A DNA stretch of 64,000 nucleotides, taken from the NCBI GenBank assembly GCA_943328975.2, contig CALQCC020000020.1, positions 1-64,000 on the forward strand, given 5' to 3'. Under the pieces are notes generated by a model that saw only the letters and a program-made list of their open reading frames with translations, had not been told where the DNA came from and did not search any database. This document shows positions 40,315 to 49,077 of this stretch, piece by piece; within the stretch, counting starts at the first letter, position 1; each line of letters opens with the position of its first letter. The translations under genes and the position numbers were made by a program. The DNA is from Bordetella parapertussis (lineage in GTDB: Bacteria > Acidobacteriota > Terriglobia > Bryobacterales > Bryobacteraceae).

Positions 40315-40322
40315 ACCCGCTC

Positions 40323-41498
40323 CTAATAGGACCAGACCTTCAAAAAGCTTTTGCCGGGGAGTTGGCGGATCAGGCCGTTTAGCTCTAGCTCGAAAAGGGT
40401 CGCGATGATCTCCGAGGGGGAGTGCGGGACCAGGGTGTCTACCAGGTGGTCTAAGGGCACGGGGGCGTCGGGGGTTAGGGCGTGCAGGATGGTCCGGGCG
40501 ATTTCGGTCATGGGGCCTAGGTCTAGCGATGCTTGGGACGATTCTGGATCCAGCTCGTCGGTTAGATTCAGCTTGGTGCGGCACTGGCGGACCAGCCAGC
40601 GGCGGTCTTCGGGTTTTAGCTCGGTTACTACGTCGTTCCAGTCTTGGACTAACTTCGCTCCCTGCTTGATCAACAAGTTCGGGCCCCAACTCATTTTCGA
40701 GGTGATATTTCCTGGTACCGCGAAGACTTCGCGGTTGTGTTCGGAGGCTAGGCGGGCAGTGATGGCGGAGCCGGAGTACTGGCCGCCTTCCACGATCAGG
40801 ACGCCGAGGCTGATGCCGCTGATGATGCGGTTACGGATGGGGAAGTTTTGCGGGTACGGGGGCGTGCCCATGGGGAAATCCGAGAGAATCAGGCCGGATT
40901 CGGCTAGCTGGGCGGCTAGTTTTCGGTTTTCGGCGGGGTAGAGTTCGTCGACGCCGCAGCCGAAGACTGCGATGGTGTTGCCTCCGGTTTCAAGGACGGC
41001 TTTGTGGGCGGCGGTGTCGATGCCTCGGGCCATACCGCTGGAGATGGTGAGTCCGGCGTCGGCCAGGTCTTTCGAGAGGCGGGTGGCGGCGGAGGTTCCG
41101 TAAGCGCTGGGGCGGCGGGTGCCGACTACGGCTAAGGCTAGGGTGTCTAAGAGTTCCACGCGGCCACGGGCGAAGAGGATGGGGGGCGGGTCGTAGATCT
41201 CCTTGAGGCGTGCGGGGTAGTGCTGGCTGGTATAGGGGATAACGACGGCACTTGCATCGGCGACTTTTTGCTGCTGGGTGACGGCGTCCTCGAAAGCGCA
41301 GCCGCTGGAGATGTTGCGGGCTAGGCTGACGGAGGTCCCGGCGGCTTCGAGTTCGGATTTCGAGGCTCGGAAGATGGCTTGCGGGGTGCGGAAGCGCTCG
41401 ATGAGAGAGATCGCGGTTTTCGAGCCGAGGCCGGGGGTCATCCGGAGGGCGAGCCAATGGAGTTGTTCGTCAGAGGAGAGGGCGCTGGCGGCGGGCAT
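40323..41498 (-). CDS. dprA: DNA processing protein DprA/Smf
   Basis: The 391-residue product loads RecA on incoming single-stranded DNA in natural transformation. It has an N-terminal helix-hairpin region (LALRMTPGLGSKTAISLIER), the Rossmann-like domain with LAVVGTRRPSAYG, SGMARGIDTAAHKAVLETGG, FPIRNRIISGIS and a VEGGQYSGSAITARLASEHN block, and a C-terminal winged-helix domain (~330-391). Starts at 41501 (GTG) and 41498 (ATG) are both possible; no clear ribosome site. No com genes are adjacent. Confidence 0.95.
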   Translation of the reverse strand: MPAASALSSDEQLHWLALRMTPGLGSKTAISLIERFRTPQAIFRASKSELEAAGTSVSLARNISSGCAFEDAVTQQQKVADASAVVIPYTSQHYPARLKEIYDPPPILFARGRVELLDTLALAVVGTRRPSAYGTSAATRLSKDLADAGLTISSGMARGIDTAAHKAVLETGGNTIAVFGCGVDELYPAENRKLAAQLAESGLILSDFPMGTPPYPQNFPIRNRIISGISLGVLIVEGGQYSGSAITARLASEHNREVFAVPGNITSKMSWGPNLLIKQGAKLVQDWNDVVTELKPEDRRWLVRQCRTKLNLTDELDPESSQASLDLGPMTEIARTILHALTPDAPVPLDHLVDTLVPHSPSEIIATLFELELNGLIRQLPGKSFLKVWSY

Positions 41499-41532
41499 CA
41501 CATAGGTTGGTGCCGCCGCCAGCGGGGAATTC

Positions 41533-42351
41533 TCAGTTGGCGGCGACGTTGCCGATGATCTTTTCCAGGGCCGGGAGGTCCGTGCTGCGGGCGGCGGGGC
41601 TGAGTGGGTTGCCGCGCAGGGAGACGCTGCGGAAGGGGACCATCACGCGCGGTTTGTCGAGATCGCCACGGGAAAGGGCGAGCAAGGGTTTGATGTCGGC
41701 GATCTGGTTGTCGTCGAGATAGAGCGAACTCCAGGCCTGCATGCCCTTCAGCGCGGAAAGATCGCGGACACGGTTCTTGTTCAGGTCGATCATGACCAGC
41801 TTCGCCAAGCCGTTGATCGGTGACAGGTCAGAAACTTGATTGTTTTCCAGGCGCAGCCATTCCAGCTTGGCCAGACCGGCGAGGGGAGAGAGATCGGCGA
41901 TGCGGTTTCCGGACAGGTCGAGATGCTGGAGTTGGGTTAGGCCGGCTAGCGGTTTCAGGTCTTGAATCTGGTTGCCGCTGATGCTGATGAAGGTCAGCTT
42001 TTTCAGATTGGCGAGCGGGGTGAGGTCGGTGATGGAACCGCCTTTGATGGTGATCGATTCCAGGTTGGCGAGTCCGGCGAGGGGGCGCAGGTCGTTGATT
42101 TCGGACTTAGCGATATAGAGGAAGCGGAGTCCGGTGAGCTTTTCCATACCTCCGAGGTCGCGGATGGTGTCCTCCGATCGGATCAGTGCGACGGTGGGGG
42201 CCTGGGTTTCGGTAACGGGTCCGGCGGGTTGGCCGGCGGGTAGGCTTTGGGCCGCAATGGTGGCGAGGTTGGGGTCTTTGAATGCTACTGGCGTATCGGC
42301 GGCGAACGTGACGATCGTCCCGGTTAGAGCCAGCATGAATAGGTTCTTCAT
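41533..42351 (-). CDS. Exported leucine-rich-repeat protein
   Basis: The 272-residue product has a signal peptide (MKNLFMLALTGTIVTFA) and about seven 22-residue leucine-rich repeats of internalin type, for example LAGLTQLQHLDLSGNRIADL. A short cap (SLRGNPLSPAARSTDLP) follows. Such proteins bind other proteins at the cell surface. No anchor is visible, so it is probably periplasmic or secreted. The 5' part and leader of a close homolog occur as a decayed fragment at 43.9-44.2 kb. Confidence 0.82.
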   Translation of the reverse strand: MKNLFMLALTGTIVTFAADTPVAFKDPNLATIAAQSLPAGQPAGPVTETQAPTVALIRSEDTIRDLGGMEKLTGLRFLYIAKSEINDLRPLAGLANLESITIKGGSITDLTPLANLKKLTFISISGNQIQDLKPLAGLTQLQHLDLSGNRIADLSPLAGLAKLEWLRLENNQVSDLSPINGLAKLVMIDLNKNRVRDLSALKGMQAWSSLYLDDNQIADIKPLLALSRGDLDKPRVMVPFRSVSLRGNPLSPAARSTDLPALEKIIGNVAAN

Positions 42352-42465
42352 GAGAATCTCCAGAAAGAAAGTGTTGTAATCGGGCGGCCGGGATCGGCTT
42401 TGGAGGCGCGACCTAAGCCGCTCTGCTCACATTATAAGGAAAGCCGCGGCGTATCGAAAGTGACT

Positions 42466-43686
42466 CTAGCCGACGCGTTTTCCGCCGTTGATAACGGCTC
42501 GGGTGAAGAGTTTCTTTGTGCCGCTGCGTTTGTTTTTATAGTTGTCGACGAACTCGAAGTTGCCTTCCTGGAGTTCGAGTACGGTGACATCGGCGACGGC
42601 TCCCTTGCGCAGCGAGCCGTAGGGGTTCAACTCGCGAATGGAGCGGGACGCGTTGCGGGTTACGCAGGCGAGGACTTGATCTAGAGGCATGCCCAGGGCC
42701 AGGAACTTCGAGAGCACGTTGGGCAGATCGAGCACTTGCTCGGTTCGACCGGCGAAGGTGAGGTCGGTGGAGATGGTGTCGGGCGGGAAGTTCTGTTTGA
42801 GCGCACTTTGGGCAACATCCCAGGTCCAGTGTTCGTTGAGACCGTTGCCAAAATCGAACAGGATGCCACGGCGGCGGGCTTGGCGGACCTCCGGCAGGAT
42901 CGTTCCGCGGTCATCCATGATGCCGTGCGGGGTGGGCGCGTAGACATGGGTCACGATGTCTCCGGGTCGCAGCAGAGCGAGGATCTGCGGCAGCGTGGCG
43001 GCGGTATCGCCGATGTGAATCATGATGGGGATCTTGAAGGGGCCGGCGACTTGCACGGCGCGGCGCAAGACTTCGAGATCGTGATCGGCAGCTACGCCGC
43101 GCGAGAGTCTCGCCTTCATGCCGACGATCCACTGCCGGTTACGCCCGATGGCGGCGCGCGCTTTTTCGACGTCGGCCTGTTCTACGCCATCAAGGAATTC
43201 GCCACGTCCGTTGGGGTTATTTCCCAGGCGTCCGATGTTGAGGAGGATGCGCATGCGGTTGGGCGCGTTGCGGGCGATCTCGACTAATTGGTCGATGTTG
43301 TCGGCTCCACGCGAGCCGCCGTCGACGATGGTAGTGACGCCGGTGGCGAGGATTGCTGCGGGCGGCAACTCGGCATCGCGAGCGTGCAGATGAACGTCAA
43401 TCAATCCGGGCACGACCAACTTGCCTTGAGCGTCCACCGATTCGGCGGCGGCAGAGGCGGGAATATTCGGGCGCAGGGCTACGATCTTTCCACCGCGAAT
43501 GGCGACGTCCATGAGGCGGTCGAGGCGCTGCGATGGATCGAGTACCCGTCCGCCGCGAATCACAAGGTCGTATTCGGCGGCCAGGAGGGCGCGGCGCGAG
43601 GCGAGCAACGCGGGGAATCCGACAGCGGCGATTCGGAGGAAGCCGCGGCGATTGACGGCAGGCACGGGTAAGTTGAATCCAGGCAT
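42466..43686 (-). CDS. Amidohydrolase-superfamily metalloenzyme, exported
   Basis: The 406-residue protein has a twin-arginine-like signal (NRRGFLRIAAVGFPALLAS) and a TIM-barrel amidohydrolase: YDLVIRGGRVLDPSQRLDRL, metal ligands in GLIDVHLHARD, a possible carboxylated Lys in IVGMKARLSRG, and further His in MIHIGD and THVYAPT. It resembles the dihydroorotase-like/EF0837 deacetylase group, which hydrolyses cyclic amides or N-acetyl groups. The Tat-type signal suggests periplasmic action. Substrate unknown. Confidence 0.83.
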   Translation of the reverse strand: MPGFNLPVPAVNRRGFLRIAAVGFPALLASRRALLAAEYDLVIRGGRVLDPSQRLDRLMDVAIRGGKIVALRPNIPASAAAESVDAQGKLVVPGLIDVHLHARDAELPPAAILATGVTTIVDGGSRGADNIDQLVEIARNAPNRMRILLNIGRLGNNPNGRGEFLDGVEQADVEKARAAIGRNRQWIVGMKARLSRGVAADHDLEVLRRAVQVAGPFKIPIMIHIGDTAATLPQILALLRPGDIVTHVYAPTPHGIMDDRGTILPEVRQARRRGILFDFGNGLNEHWTWDVAQSALKQNFPPDTISTDLTFAGRTEQVLDLPNVLSKFLALGMPLDQVLACVTRNASRSIRELNPYGSLRKGAVADVTVLELQEGNFEFVDNYKNKRSGTKKLFTRAVINGGKRVG

Positions 43687-43736
43687 CGCCTCATTATAGT
43701 GAGTTGCAGGAGAGGTTCACGGAGACCTCGTGACAG

Positions 43737-43880
43737 GAGCGGGGCGCGCCTTGGCGCAGGCGTGCCGGGAAGCGCGTCCGAAACCGGTCCGTTACGCATT
43801 TCGGGTGTTGTTGGTAGAGGGGCCTGGTGGTGATGATGATCCTGGGTGCGACGGTGATGCCGATGAATGCCAGTTTCTAC
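43737..43880 (+). pseudogene. Two fused fragments of an Nramp transporter gene
   Basis: Bases 43737-43815 resemble the part of the intact Nramp gene near 45310-45388: LAQACREARPKPVRYAFRVL versus LAQACREAYPKPVSYALWVL. Bases 43829-43880, in another frame, read ILGATVMPMN versus ILGATVMPHN near 45680. The ~300 bp that separate these parts in the intact gene are missing. It continues into an inverted LRR fragment. Confidence 0.75.
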
Positions 43881-44165
43881 AGATTGGTGAGGTACCGGAA
43901 GCGGAGGCAGGTGAGCTCTTGCAAACAGCAGAGGTCGCGGATGGTGTTCTCGGAACGGAGCGGATTCGTTGATGGGTCCAACGGGTTGGCCGGCGGGCGG
44001 GCTTTGGGGGGGCAACGGCAGCGAGGTTGGGGTCACTGGCGTATCGGCGGAGGGGTGTTGGTCGTCCCGGGTGGTTCTTCATGAGAATCTTCAGAAAAAA
44101 AGTAGTTTCGTTTTAGTCGGGCCGCCTGGATCGGATTGAGCTCTCGACGTAAGCCACTGAAACCA
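43881..44165 (-). pseudogene. 5' fragment of an LRR protein gene and its leader
   Basis: On the minus strand this matches the first ~210 bp of the LRR gene at 42.35 kb and ~80 bp upstream of it. Landmarks are the shared ATGAAGAACC start (44082), the SDPNLAAVAPP versus KDPNLATIAAQ segment, and the same GAATCTTCAGAAAAAAAG leader. Small deletions shift the frame after MKN, so it is not functional. Confidence 0.75.
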
Positions 44166-44279
44166 TTAGACGAGAACCAAGCCCTAGTCGCGCAATAGCA
44201 CTCTCGAAAAGTCAATGACCAGTACCTACGGGACGACTGTCCCATAGGCGCACCCAAAGGCGAATCCTATCCTGGTCCT

Positions 44280-44936
44280 GTAAAAACAGCCTTATCTCGC
44301 TCGATTCTACTTTTTGTCGCACTTTCTGCGATTCCAGCTTGGGGAAGCATCATTTTCTCCTTAGATTTCGAAGGGTGCTCCAGTGGATGTAACGTGCTCC
44401 CGGCTGGGACTGTCACGCTGAGCAACGCGGGTGTTAACCAAGTCTTCGTCGACATCAAGTTGGATCCAAACTACAGTTTCCGCAACCCGTCCGACAGCAA
44501 TCACTGGCCGGTCGCCTTCAATATTTCTGGCAGTCCGGTAACTTCACTGGTGGGGTCGTTCACGAGTAGCCCCGGGACGCCGACATTCGTGTGGCTGGGA
44601 CTGGGTAGCTACAATGAAAGCCCCTTCGGCACGTTCACGTACGCGGTGGACTGCACCACGAATTGCGTTCCAGGTGTGCCGGCAACCGCTACGCAGAACC
44701 TGAGCTTTACACTTTCCGCGGCGGGCCTGACGGAGACGAGTTTCATCGGAAACGGGAACGGCTACTTCTTCTCCGTCGATGTGGTGGGCATTACCTCGAC
44801 TGCGGGGACGGGCCTCACTGGAAACGTAGCCTCGAAGGGCGGCTCGAATGTTGTCCCTGAACCATCGTCGGCATTGCTGTTGGGCGTTGGATTGACGGCG
44901 TTGGCCGGTTGGGTTCGGCGGCGCAAAGCCAAATAG
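44280..44936 (+). pseudogene. PEP-CTERM protein lacking a start codon
   Basis: The reading frame is open from 44199 to the stop at 44936. From 44283 it encodes a good signal peptide (KTALSRSILLFVALSAIPAW), a beta-rich body and a PEP-CTERM signal (VVPEPSSALLLGVGLTALAG, then WVRRRKAK). But no ATG, GTG or TTG precedes the signal peptide in frame; the codon where the start is expected reads GTA. The first standard start is a GTG at 44394, which would drop the signal peptide. A damaged start is the simplest reading, consistent with the neighbouring gene debris. Confidence 0.72.
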
Positions 44937-45020
44937 CTACATCTGATCGCGAATAGTTTTATTGCGCCCTGGCTTCGGCCTGGGCGTTTTTCATTTGGGG
45001 CCGAGTGGCACCTTGCGACC

Positions 45021-45042
45021 AAAGTGAACTATAGTTAACTTT
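45021..45042. promoter_or_regulatory. 22-bp near-perfect palindrome at the start of the Nramp-UspA gene
   Basis: AAAGTGAACTATAGTTAACTTT is self-complementary except for one pair. It overlaps the presumed translation start region of the Nramp-UspA gene and contains a TATAGT that could serve as a -10 box. Size and position fit an operator for a DtxR/MntR-type metal repressor, which controls Nramp genes in many bacteria. The regulator itself is not in the window. Confidence 0.65.
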
Positions 45043-45046
45043 GGGA

Positions 45047-46930
45047 GTGAAACCGCAGCTATCATTGGGTCCGGCGTCTTTGCCGGAGGTACACGGCTCC
45101 GTCACCACGTCCAAACCCACCCTGCTCAAGCGCATGTTCGCCTTCGCTGGACCGGCGTATCTGGTCAGCGTCGGGTATATGGATCCCGGCAATTGGGCCG
45201 CGGGCCTGGGCGCGGGATCACAGTTCGGATACAAGCTGCTGTGGGTGATGGTGCTATCGAACCTGATGGCGATCCTGCTGCAGACGCTGTCGGCTCGGCT
45301 GGGAATCGTCACGGGGCGCGACTTGGCGCAGGCGTGCCGGGAGGCGTATCCGAAGCCAGTCAGTTACGCGCTGTGGGTGTTGTGCGAAATCGCGATTGCC
45401 GCCTGCGATCTGGCTGAGGTGTTGGGTGCGGCGATCGGACTGAACCTATTGTTCGGCATTCCTCTGGTCACAGGCGTATTGTTGACAGCACTGGATACGT
45501 TCATTGTGCTGTGGCTGACGCGCTATGGCATCCGCATGATTGAGGGACTCATCTTGGTAGTGATCATGGTGATCACCGGATGCTTCCTCATGGAACTGGC
45601 CTTCGCGCGGCCGGTATTGAACGAAGTGGTATCGGGGCTGGTTCCAAAGATCGACGGCTCCAGTTTGTATATTGCGATCAGCATTCTGGGTGCGACGGTG
45701 ATGCCGCATAACCTCTATCTGCATTCGGCGTTGGTGCAGACACGCAAGGTGGGTCGTAACGCGGAGGACCAACGAGCGGCCTGCAAGTTCAACTTGATCG
45801 ATTCGGTAATCGCGCTGAACGGGGCGTTGATCGTGAACGCGTCGATTTTGATTTTGGCAGCGGCGGTCTTTTTTAAGAGTGGCACGATCGTAAACGAAAT
45901 CGAGCAGGCGCATGAGTTGCTGACGCCGCTGTTGGGCACCACACTCGCGAGCGCGCTGTTTGCGATTGCGTTGCTGGCCAGCGGGCAGTCGTCGACATTG
46001 ACCGGCACCTATGCGGGACAGATCGTGATGGAGGGTTTCCTCGACATACGCTTGCGGCCATGGTTGCGGCGGCTGCTAACGCGGTCTGTCGCGATTATTC
46101 CGGCGGCGATTACGGTATCGGGGTCGGGCGAGGGCGGCACCTATCAACTGCTGATCTTGAGCCAGGTGATCTTGAGTCTACAGTTACCGTTCGCAGTTCT
46201 ACCGTTGATCCGATTCACCAGTGACCCAACGCGCATGGGGCAGTTCGCCAATAGGCTGTGGGTGAACATCCTGGCGTGGGTGGTGGCGTCGATCATTCTG
46301 GGCCTGAACTTCTGGCTGGTGGCGGACGCGGCGATTCCGTGGGTGCAGGCTGCGCCATGGCATCTAGCGGTGGTCATTCCTGTGGGGCTCGGCATGTTGA
46401 CGCTGCTCGGCTATGTAGCTTTTGCGAAGCATCTTCCGCCTCCGGTGGAAGATGAGAACCGGGGCATCGCGGTGGCGACGGACTTGCCTGCTCCGGTGTA
46501 TCGAAAGATCTTGGTTCCACTGGATCATTCGGATCGAGACCGCGCGGCGGTGGCGCATGCGGTCGCGATGGCGCGGCTACACGGCGCGACAATTCACGTG
46601 CTGCACGTGGAAGAGGGCGCGACCAGCCAGCTCTATGGGCAGGACGCATCCACAGCTGAGGTCGCGACCGGCGAACGGTATTTCCAGAACATCGTGGACG
46701 CGCTCACGCGCGACGGCATCAAGGCCCAACTCATCGTGGCGCATGCACGCAATCCGCGCTCAGAGATCATTCGCGTGGCGAACGAACTGCAGCCGGACCT
46801 GGTGGTAATGGGCGCGCACGGGCACACCGGCATCAAAGATATTATCTTCGGCACAACGATTAACGGGGTTCGGCACAAGGTCAACGCTCCGGTACTCGTA
46901 GTCGGCGACACGCCTCGTACTACCCCGTAA
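45047..46930 (+). CDS. Nramp-type divalent metal transporter fused to UspA domain
   Basis: Start at the GTG at 45047 or the TTG at 45041; neither has a ribosome site, and a leaderless transcript is possible. Residues ~30-430 form an Nramp (MntH-type) transporter with about eleven helices, the metal-binding DPGN in GYMDPGNWAAGLG and the MPH motif in ILGATVMPHNLYLHSALVQT. Residues ~480-627 form a universal stress domain (RKILVPLDHSDRDRAAVAHA and MGAHGHTGIKDIIFGTT). Nramp proteins import Mn2+ or Fe2+ with protons; the cytoplasmic Usp domain may gate or sense. Decayed Nramp fragments occur at 43.7 kb. Confidence 0.92.
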   Translation: MKPQLSLGPASLPEVHGSVTTSKPTLLKRMFAFAGPAYLVSVGYMDPGNWAAGLGAGSQFGYKLLWVMVLSNLMAILLQTLSARLGIVTGRDLAQACREAYPKPVSYALWVLCEIAIAACDLAEVLGAAIGLNLLFGIPLVTGVLLTALDTFIVLWLTRYGIRMIEGLILVVIMVITGCFLMELAFARPVLNEVVSGLVPKIDGSSLYIAISILGATVMPHNLYLHSALVQTRKVGRNAEDQRAACKFNLIDSVIALNGALIVNASILILAAAVFFKSGTIVNEIEQAHELLTPLLGTTLASALFAIALLASGQSSTLTGTYAGQIVMEGFLDIRLRPWLRRLLTRSVAIIPAAITVSGSGEGGTYQLLILSQVILSLQLPFAVLPLIRFTSDPTRMGQFANRLWVNILAWVVASIILGLNFWLVADAAIPWVQAAPWHLAVVIPVGLGMLTLLGYVAFAKHLPPPVEDENRGIAVATDLPAPVYRKILVPLDHSDRDRAAVAHAVAMARLHGATIHVLHVEEGATSQLYGQDASTAEVATGERYFQNIVDALTRDGIKAQLIVAHARNPRSEIIRVANELQPDLVVMGAHGHTGIKDIIFGTTINGVRHKVNAPVLVVGDTPRTTP

Positions 46931-46943
46931 ACACTGCGGCACG

Positions 46944-46957
46944 CGAAGAATTCTTCG
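46944..46957. other. Short perfect palindrome after the Nramp-UspA gene
   Basis: CGAAGAATTCTTCG lies 14 bp past the stop codon. It has no loop and no T-run, so it is more likely a binding site or chance than a terminator. The remaining spacer to 47120 shows only the GGGGTGA ribosome site of the next gene. Confidence 0.25.
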
Positions 46958-47120
46958 TACGCAAGAAGCGCCGAAGCTCCTGTATTTTTCTCTTGCAACC
47001 CTATGTGGCAGGCGTATACTGAGGCCACGTATTAGGGGTCGCCAAGCAAAAGAAATGTGAAAGGACTCGCGTCCTGACGGCATTCCTGAACTTGGTAGTT
47101 GAAAAACAAAGGGGTGAAAT

Positions 47121-49061
47121 ATGCAACGTAAACTCGTAGGGATTGGTGTGTCTCTAGCTCTGTTCGCCACGGTTTTGATTTCCCAGAATTCGGGCGGCGG
47201 GGCTTCTGTTTTTGGAACCATCACGGACCAAGCCGGAGCCGTGGTTGCCAATGCGCCGGTGGAATTGCGAGCCAGCGCCACCGGTGGACGGTGGTCCACT
47301 ATATCGAACGGCACGGGGCAGTACGACATCGGCAATCTGAGCGCCGGCGCGTATGAGGCGACCGTGACGGTGGCAGGATTCAAGACGTTCAAAGCGGCAT
47401 TCGCGTTGAAAGAAGGAGAACGTCTGCGGCGGGACGTAGTGCTGGAAGTGGGCAGCGCTGCGGACAGCATCACTGTGATGAGTGCGGCTCCGCTGCTGAG
47501 CACGGAGGCGGCCCAGATGCAGGTGCAGGGTCGGCCGATGGCGATGGCTCGAATGATGCCGAACGTGGGATTCGCCGGGCGCCAGATGGACGTGCGCGAT
47601 GGACGGGGTTACAACCGGGGCGTTCCGGGGACCGAAGAGTACGGGCACTTTGTCGAGAACGAATTCACCACTCCGGCGAATGATCCGCTGTCGACGTTTT
47701 CGGTGGATGTGGACACGGCTTCGTATAGTAACGTCCGTCGATTCTTGAATGATGGGCAGTTGCCGCCGGCGGAGTCCGTGCGTATCGAGGAGTTAGTCAA
47801 CTACTTCAGTTACGACTACGCGCTGCCGGAGCCGGGCAAGCCGGTTTCGATGACGACGAACTTGATTCGGAGCCCGTGGAATCCGCAGAGGTTGTTGCTG
47901 CACGTCGGTTTGCGCACGCAACCGTTAGCCGCGGAGGATCTGCCGCCCAGCCATCTGACGTTCCTGGTGGACGTGTCTGGATCAATGATGTCGGCGGACA
48001 AGTTGCCGCTGGTGAAGCAGTCGTTGCAGATGCTGGTGCGACAACTGCGATCGCAGGACAGCGTGTCCTTCGTGGTGTATGCGGGCTCGTCCGGCGTGGT
48101 GCTGCCGCCGACGCGCGGGAACGAGCAGCAGCGCATCCTCGACGCGATTGGACGGCTGGAGGCGGGTGGTTCGACCAATGGAGCGGGCGGCATCCGGCTG
48201 GCGTATAAAATGGCTCGGGAGTCGTTCGGCAAGAAGGCGAACAATCGAGTGATCCTGGCGACCGACGGCGACTTCAACGTCGGCGTGCAGAGCGACGACG
48301 AATTGGTCCGGCTGATTGAGCAGGAGCGGCAGTCTGGCGTGTTCTTGAGCGTGCTCGGGTTCGGGACGGGCAACCTGAAGGACTCCAAGATGGAGAAGCT
48401 CGCCGATCATGGCAATGGCACGTATGCGTACATCGACTCACTGAGCGAAGCGCGCAAGGTGTTCGTGCAGGAGATGGGCGCGACGCTGGTGACGGTGGCG
48501 AAGGACGTGAAGTTGCAGATCGAATTCAATCCGGCGCGTGTGAAGGAATACCGGTTGGTGGGGTATGAGAATCGCGTGCTGCGACCGGAGGATTTCAACA
48601 ACGATGCGAAGGACGCGGGGGATTTGGGCGCGGGGCATCAAGTAACTGCGTTCTACGAAATCGCGCCTGCGGGCAGTACGGATAGCGGCGATGTGGATCC
48701 GTTACGGTATCAGGATCAAGGCCGGCGTCCGGCTCGTGACACGCGGTCGACGGAACTCGGATGGGTCAAGTTGCGACACAAGGCTCCGCAGAGCAGCAGC
48801 AGCGAACTACTGCAATGGCCGATCACGGGCGGAGCGGCGGAAGTGCGGTCGGTGGCGCGCGATGTACGCTTCGCGGCGGCGGTGGTGGAGTACGGGCTAT
48901 TGCTACGGCACTCCAAGTTCGCGGGCAGCGCAAGCTACCAGCATGTGCTGACTACGGCGAGTGAAGCGGTGGGGCCGGATCTAGCGCGGCATCGCACGGA
49001 TTTCCTGGATCTGGTGCGGCGAGCGGCGGCGTTATCCGGAGAGCACTACAGTCGCAGGTAG
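47121..49061 (+). CDS. vWA-domain (YfbK-like) protein with carboxypeptidase-regulatory-like N-terminus
   Basis: The 646-residue product has a signal peptide (to about residue 22), a carboxypeptidase-regulatory-like beta domain (~28-110; GTITDQAGAVVANAPVELRA) and a Met/Arg/Gly-rich linker. Then comes the YfbK-type block NPLSTFSVDVDTASYSNVRR-like (DPLSTFSVDVDTASYSNVRR), a von Willebrand A domain with the metal site FLVDVSGSM and ATDGDFNVG, and a C-terminal DUF3520-like part. vWA domains bind protein partners with a metal ion. The added N-terminal domain, common in acidobacterial TonB receptors, is the unusual part. Periplasmic or surface. Confidence 0.85.
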   Translation: MQRKLVGIGVSLALFATVLISQNSGGGASVFGTITDQAGAVVANAPVELRASATGGRWSTISNGTGQYDIGNLSAGAYEATVTVAGFKTFKAAFALKEGERLRRDVVLEVGSAADSITVMSAAPLLSTEAAQMQVQGRPMAMARMMPNVGFAGRQMDVRDGRGYNRGVPGTEEYGHFVENEFTTPANDPLSTFSVDVDTASYSNVRRFLNDGQLPPAESVRIEELVNYFSYDYALPEPGKPVSMTTNLIRSPWNPQRLLLHVGLRTQPLAAEDLPPSHLTFLVDVSGSMMSADKLPLVKQSLQMLVRQLRSQDSVSFVVYAGSSGVVLPPTRGNEQQRILDAIGRLEAGGSTNGAGGIRLAYKMARESFGKKANNRVILATDGDFNVGVQSDDELVRLIEQERQSGVFLSVLGFGTGNLKDSKMEKLADHGNGTYAYIDSLSEARKVFVQEMGATLVTVAKDVKLQIEFNPARVKEYRLVGYENRVLRPEDFNNDAKDAGDLGAGHQVTAFYEIAPAGSTDSGDVDPLRYQDQGRRPARDTRSTELGWVKLRHKAPQSSSSELLQWPITGGAAEVRSVARDVRFAAAVVEYGLLLRHSKFAGSASYQHVLTTASEAVGPDLARHRTDFLDLVRRAAALSGEHYSRR

Positions 49062-49077
49062 ATGGTAACTTGAGGGA

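Noticed and set aside
44394-44936. GTG at 44394 as the genuine start of the PEP-CTERM gene
   Set aside because: It would remove a well-formed signal peptide encoded just upstream in frame and has no ribosome site.
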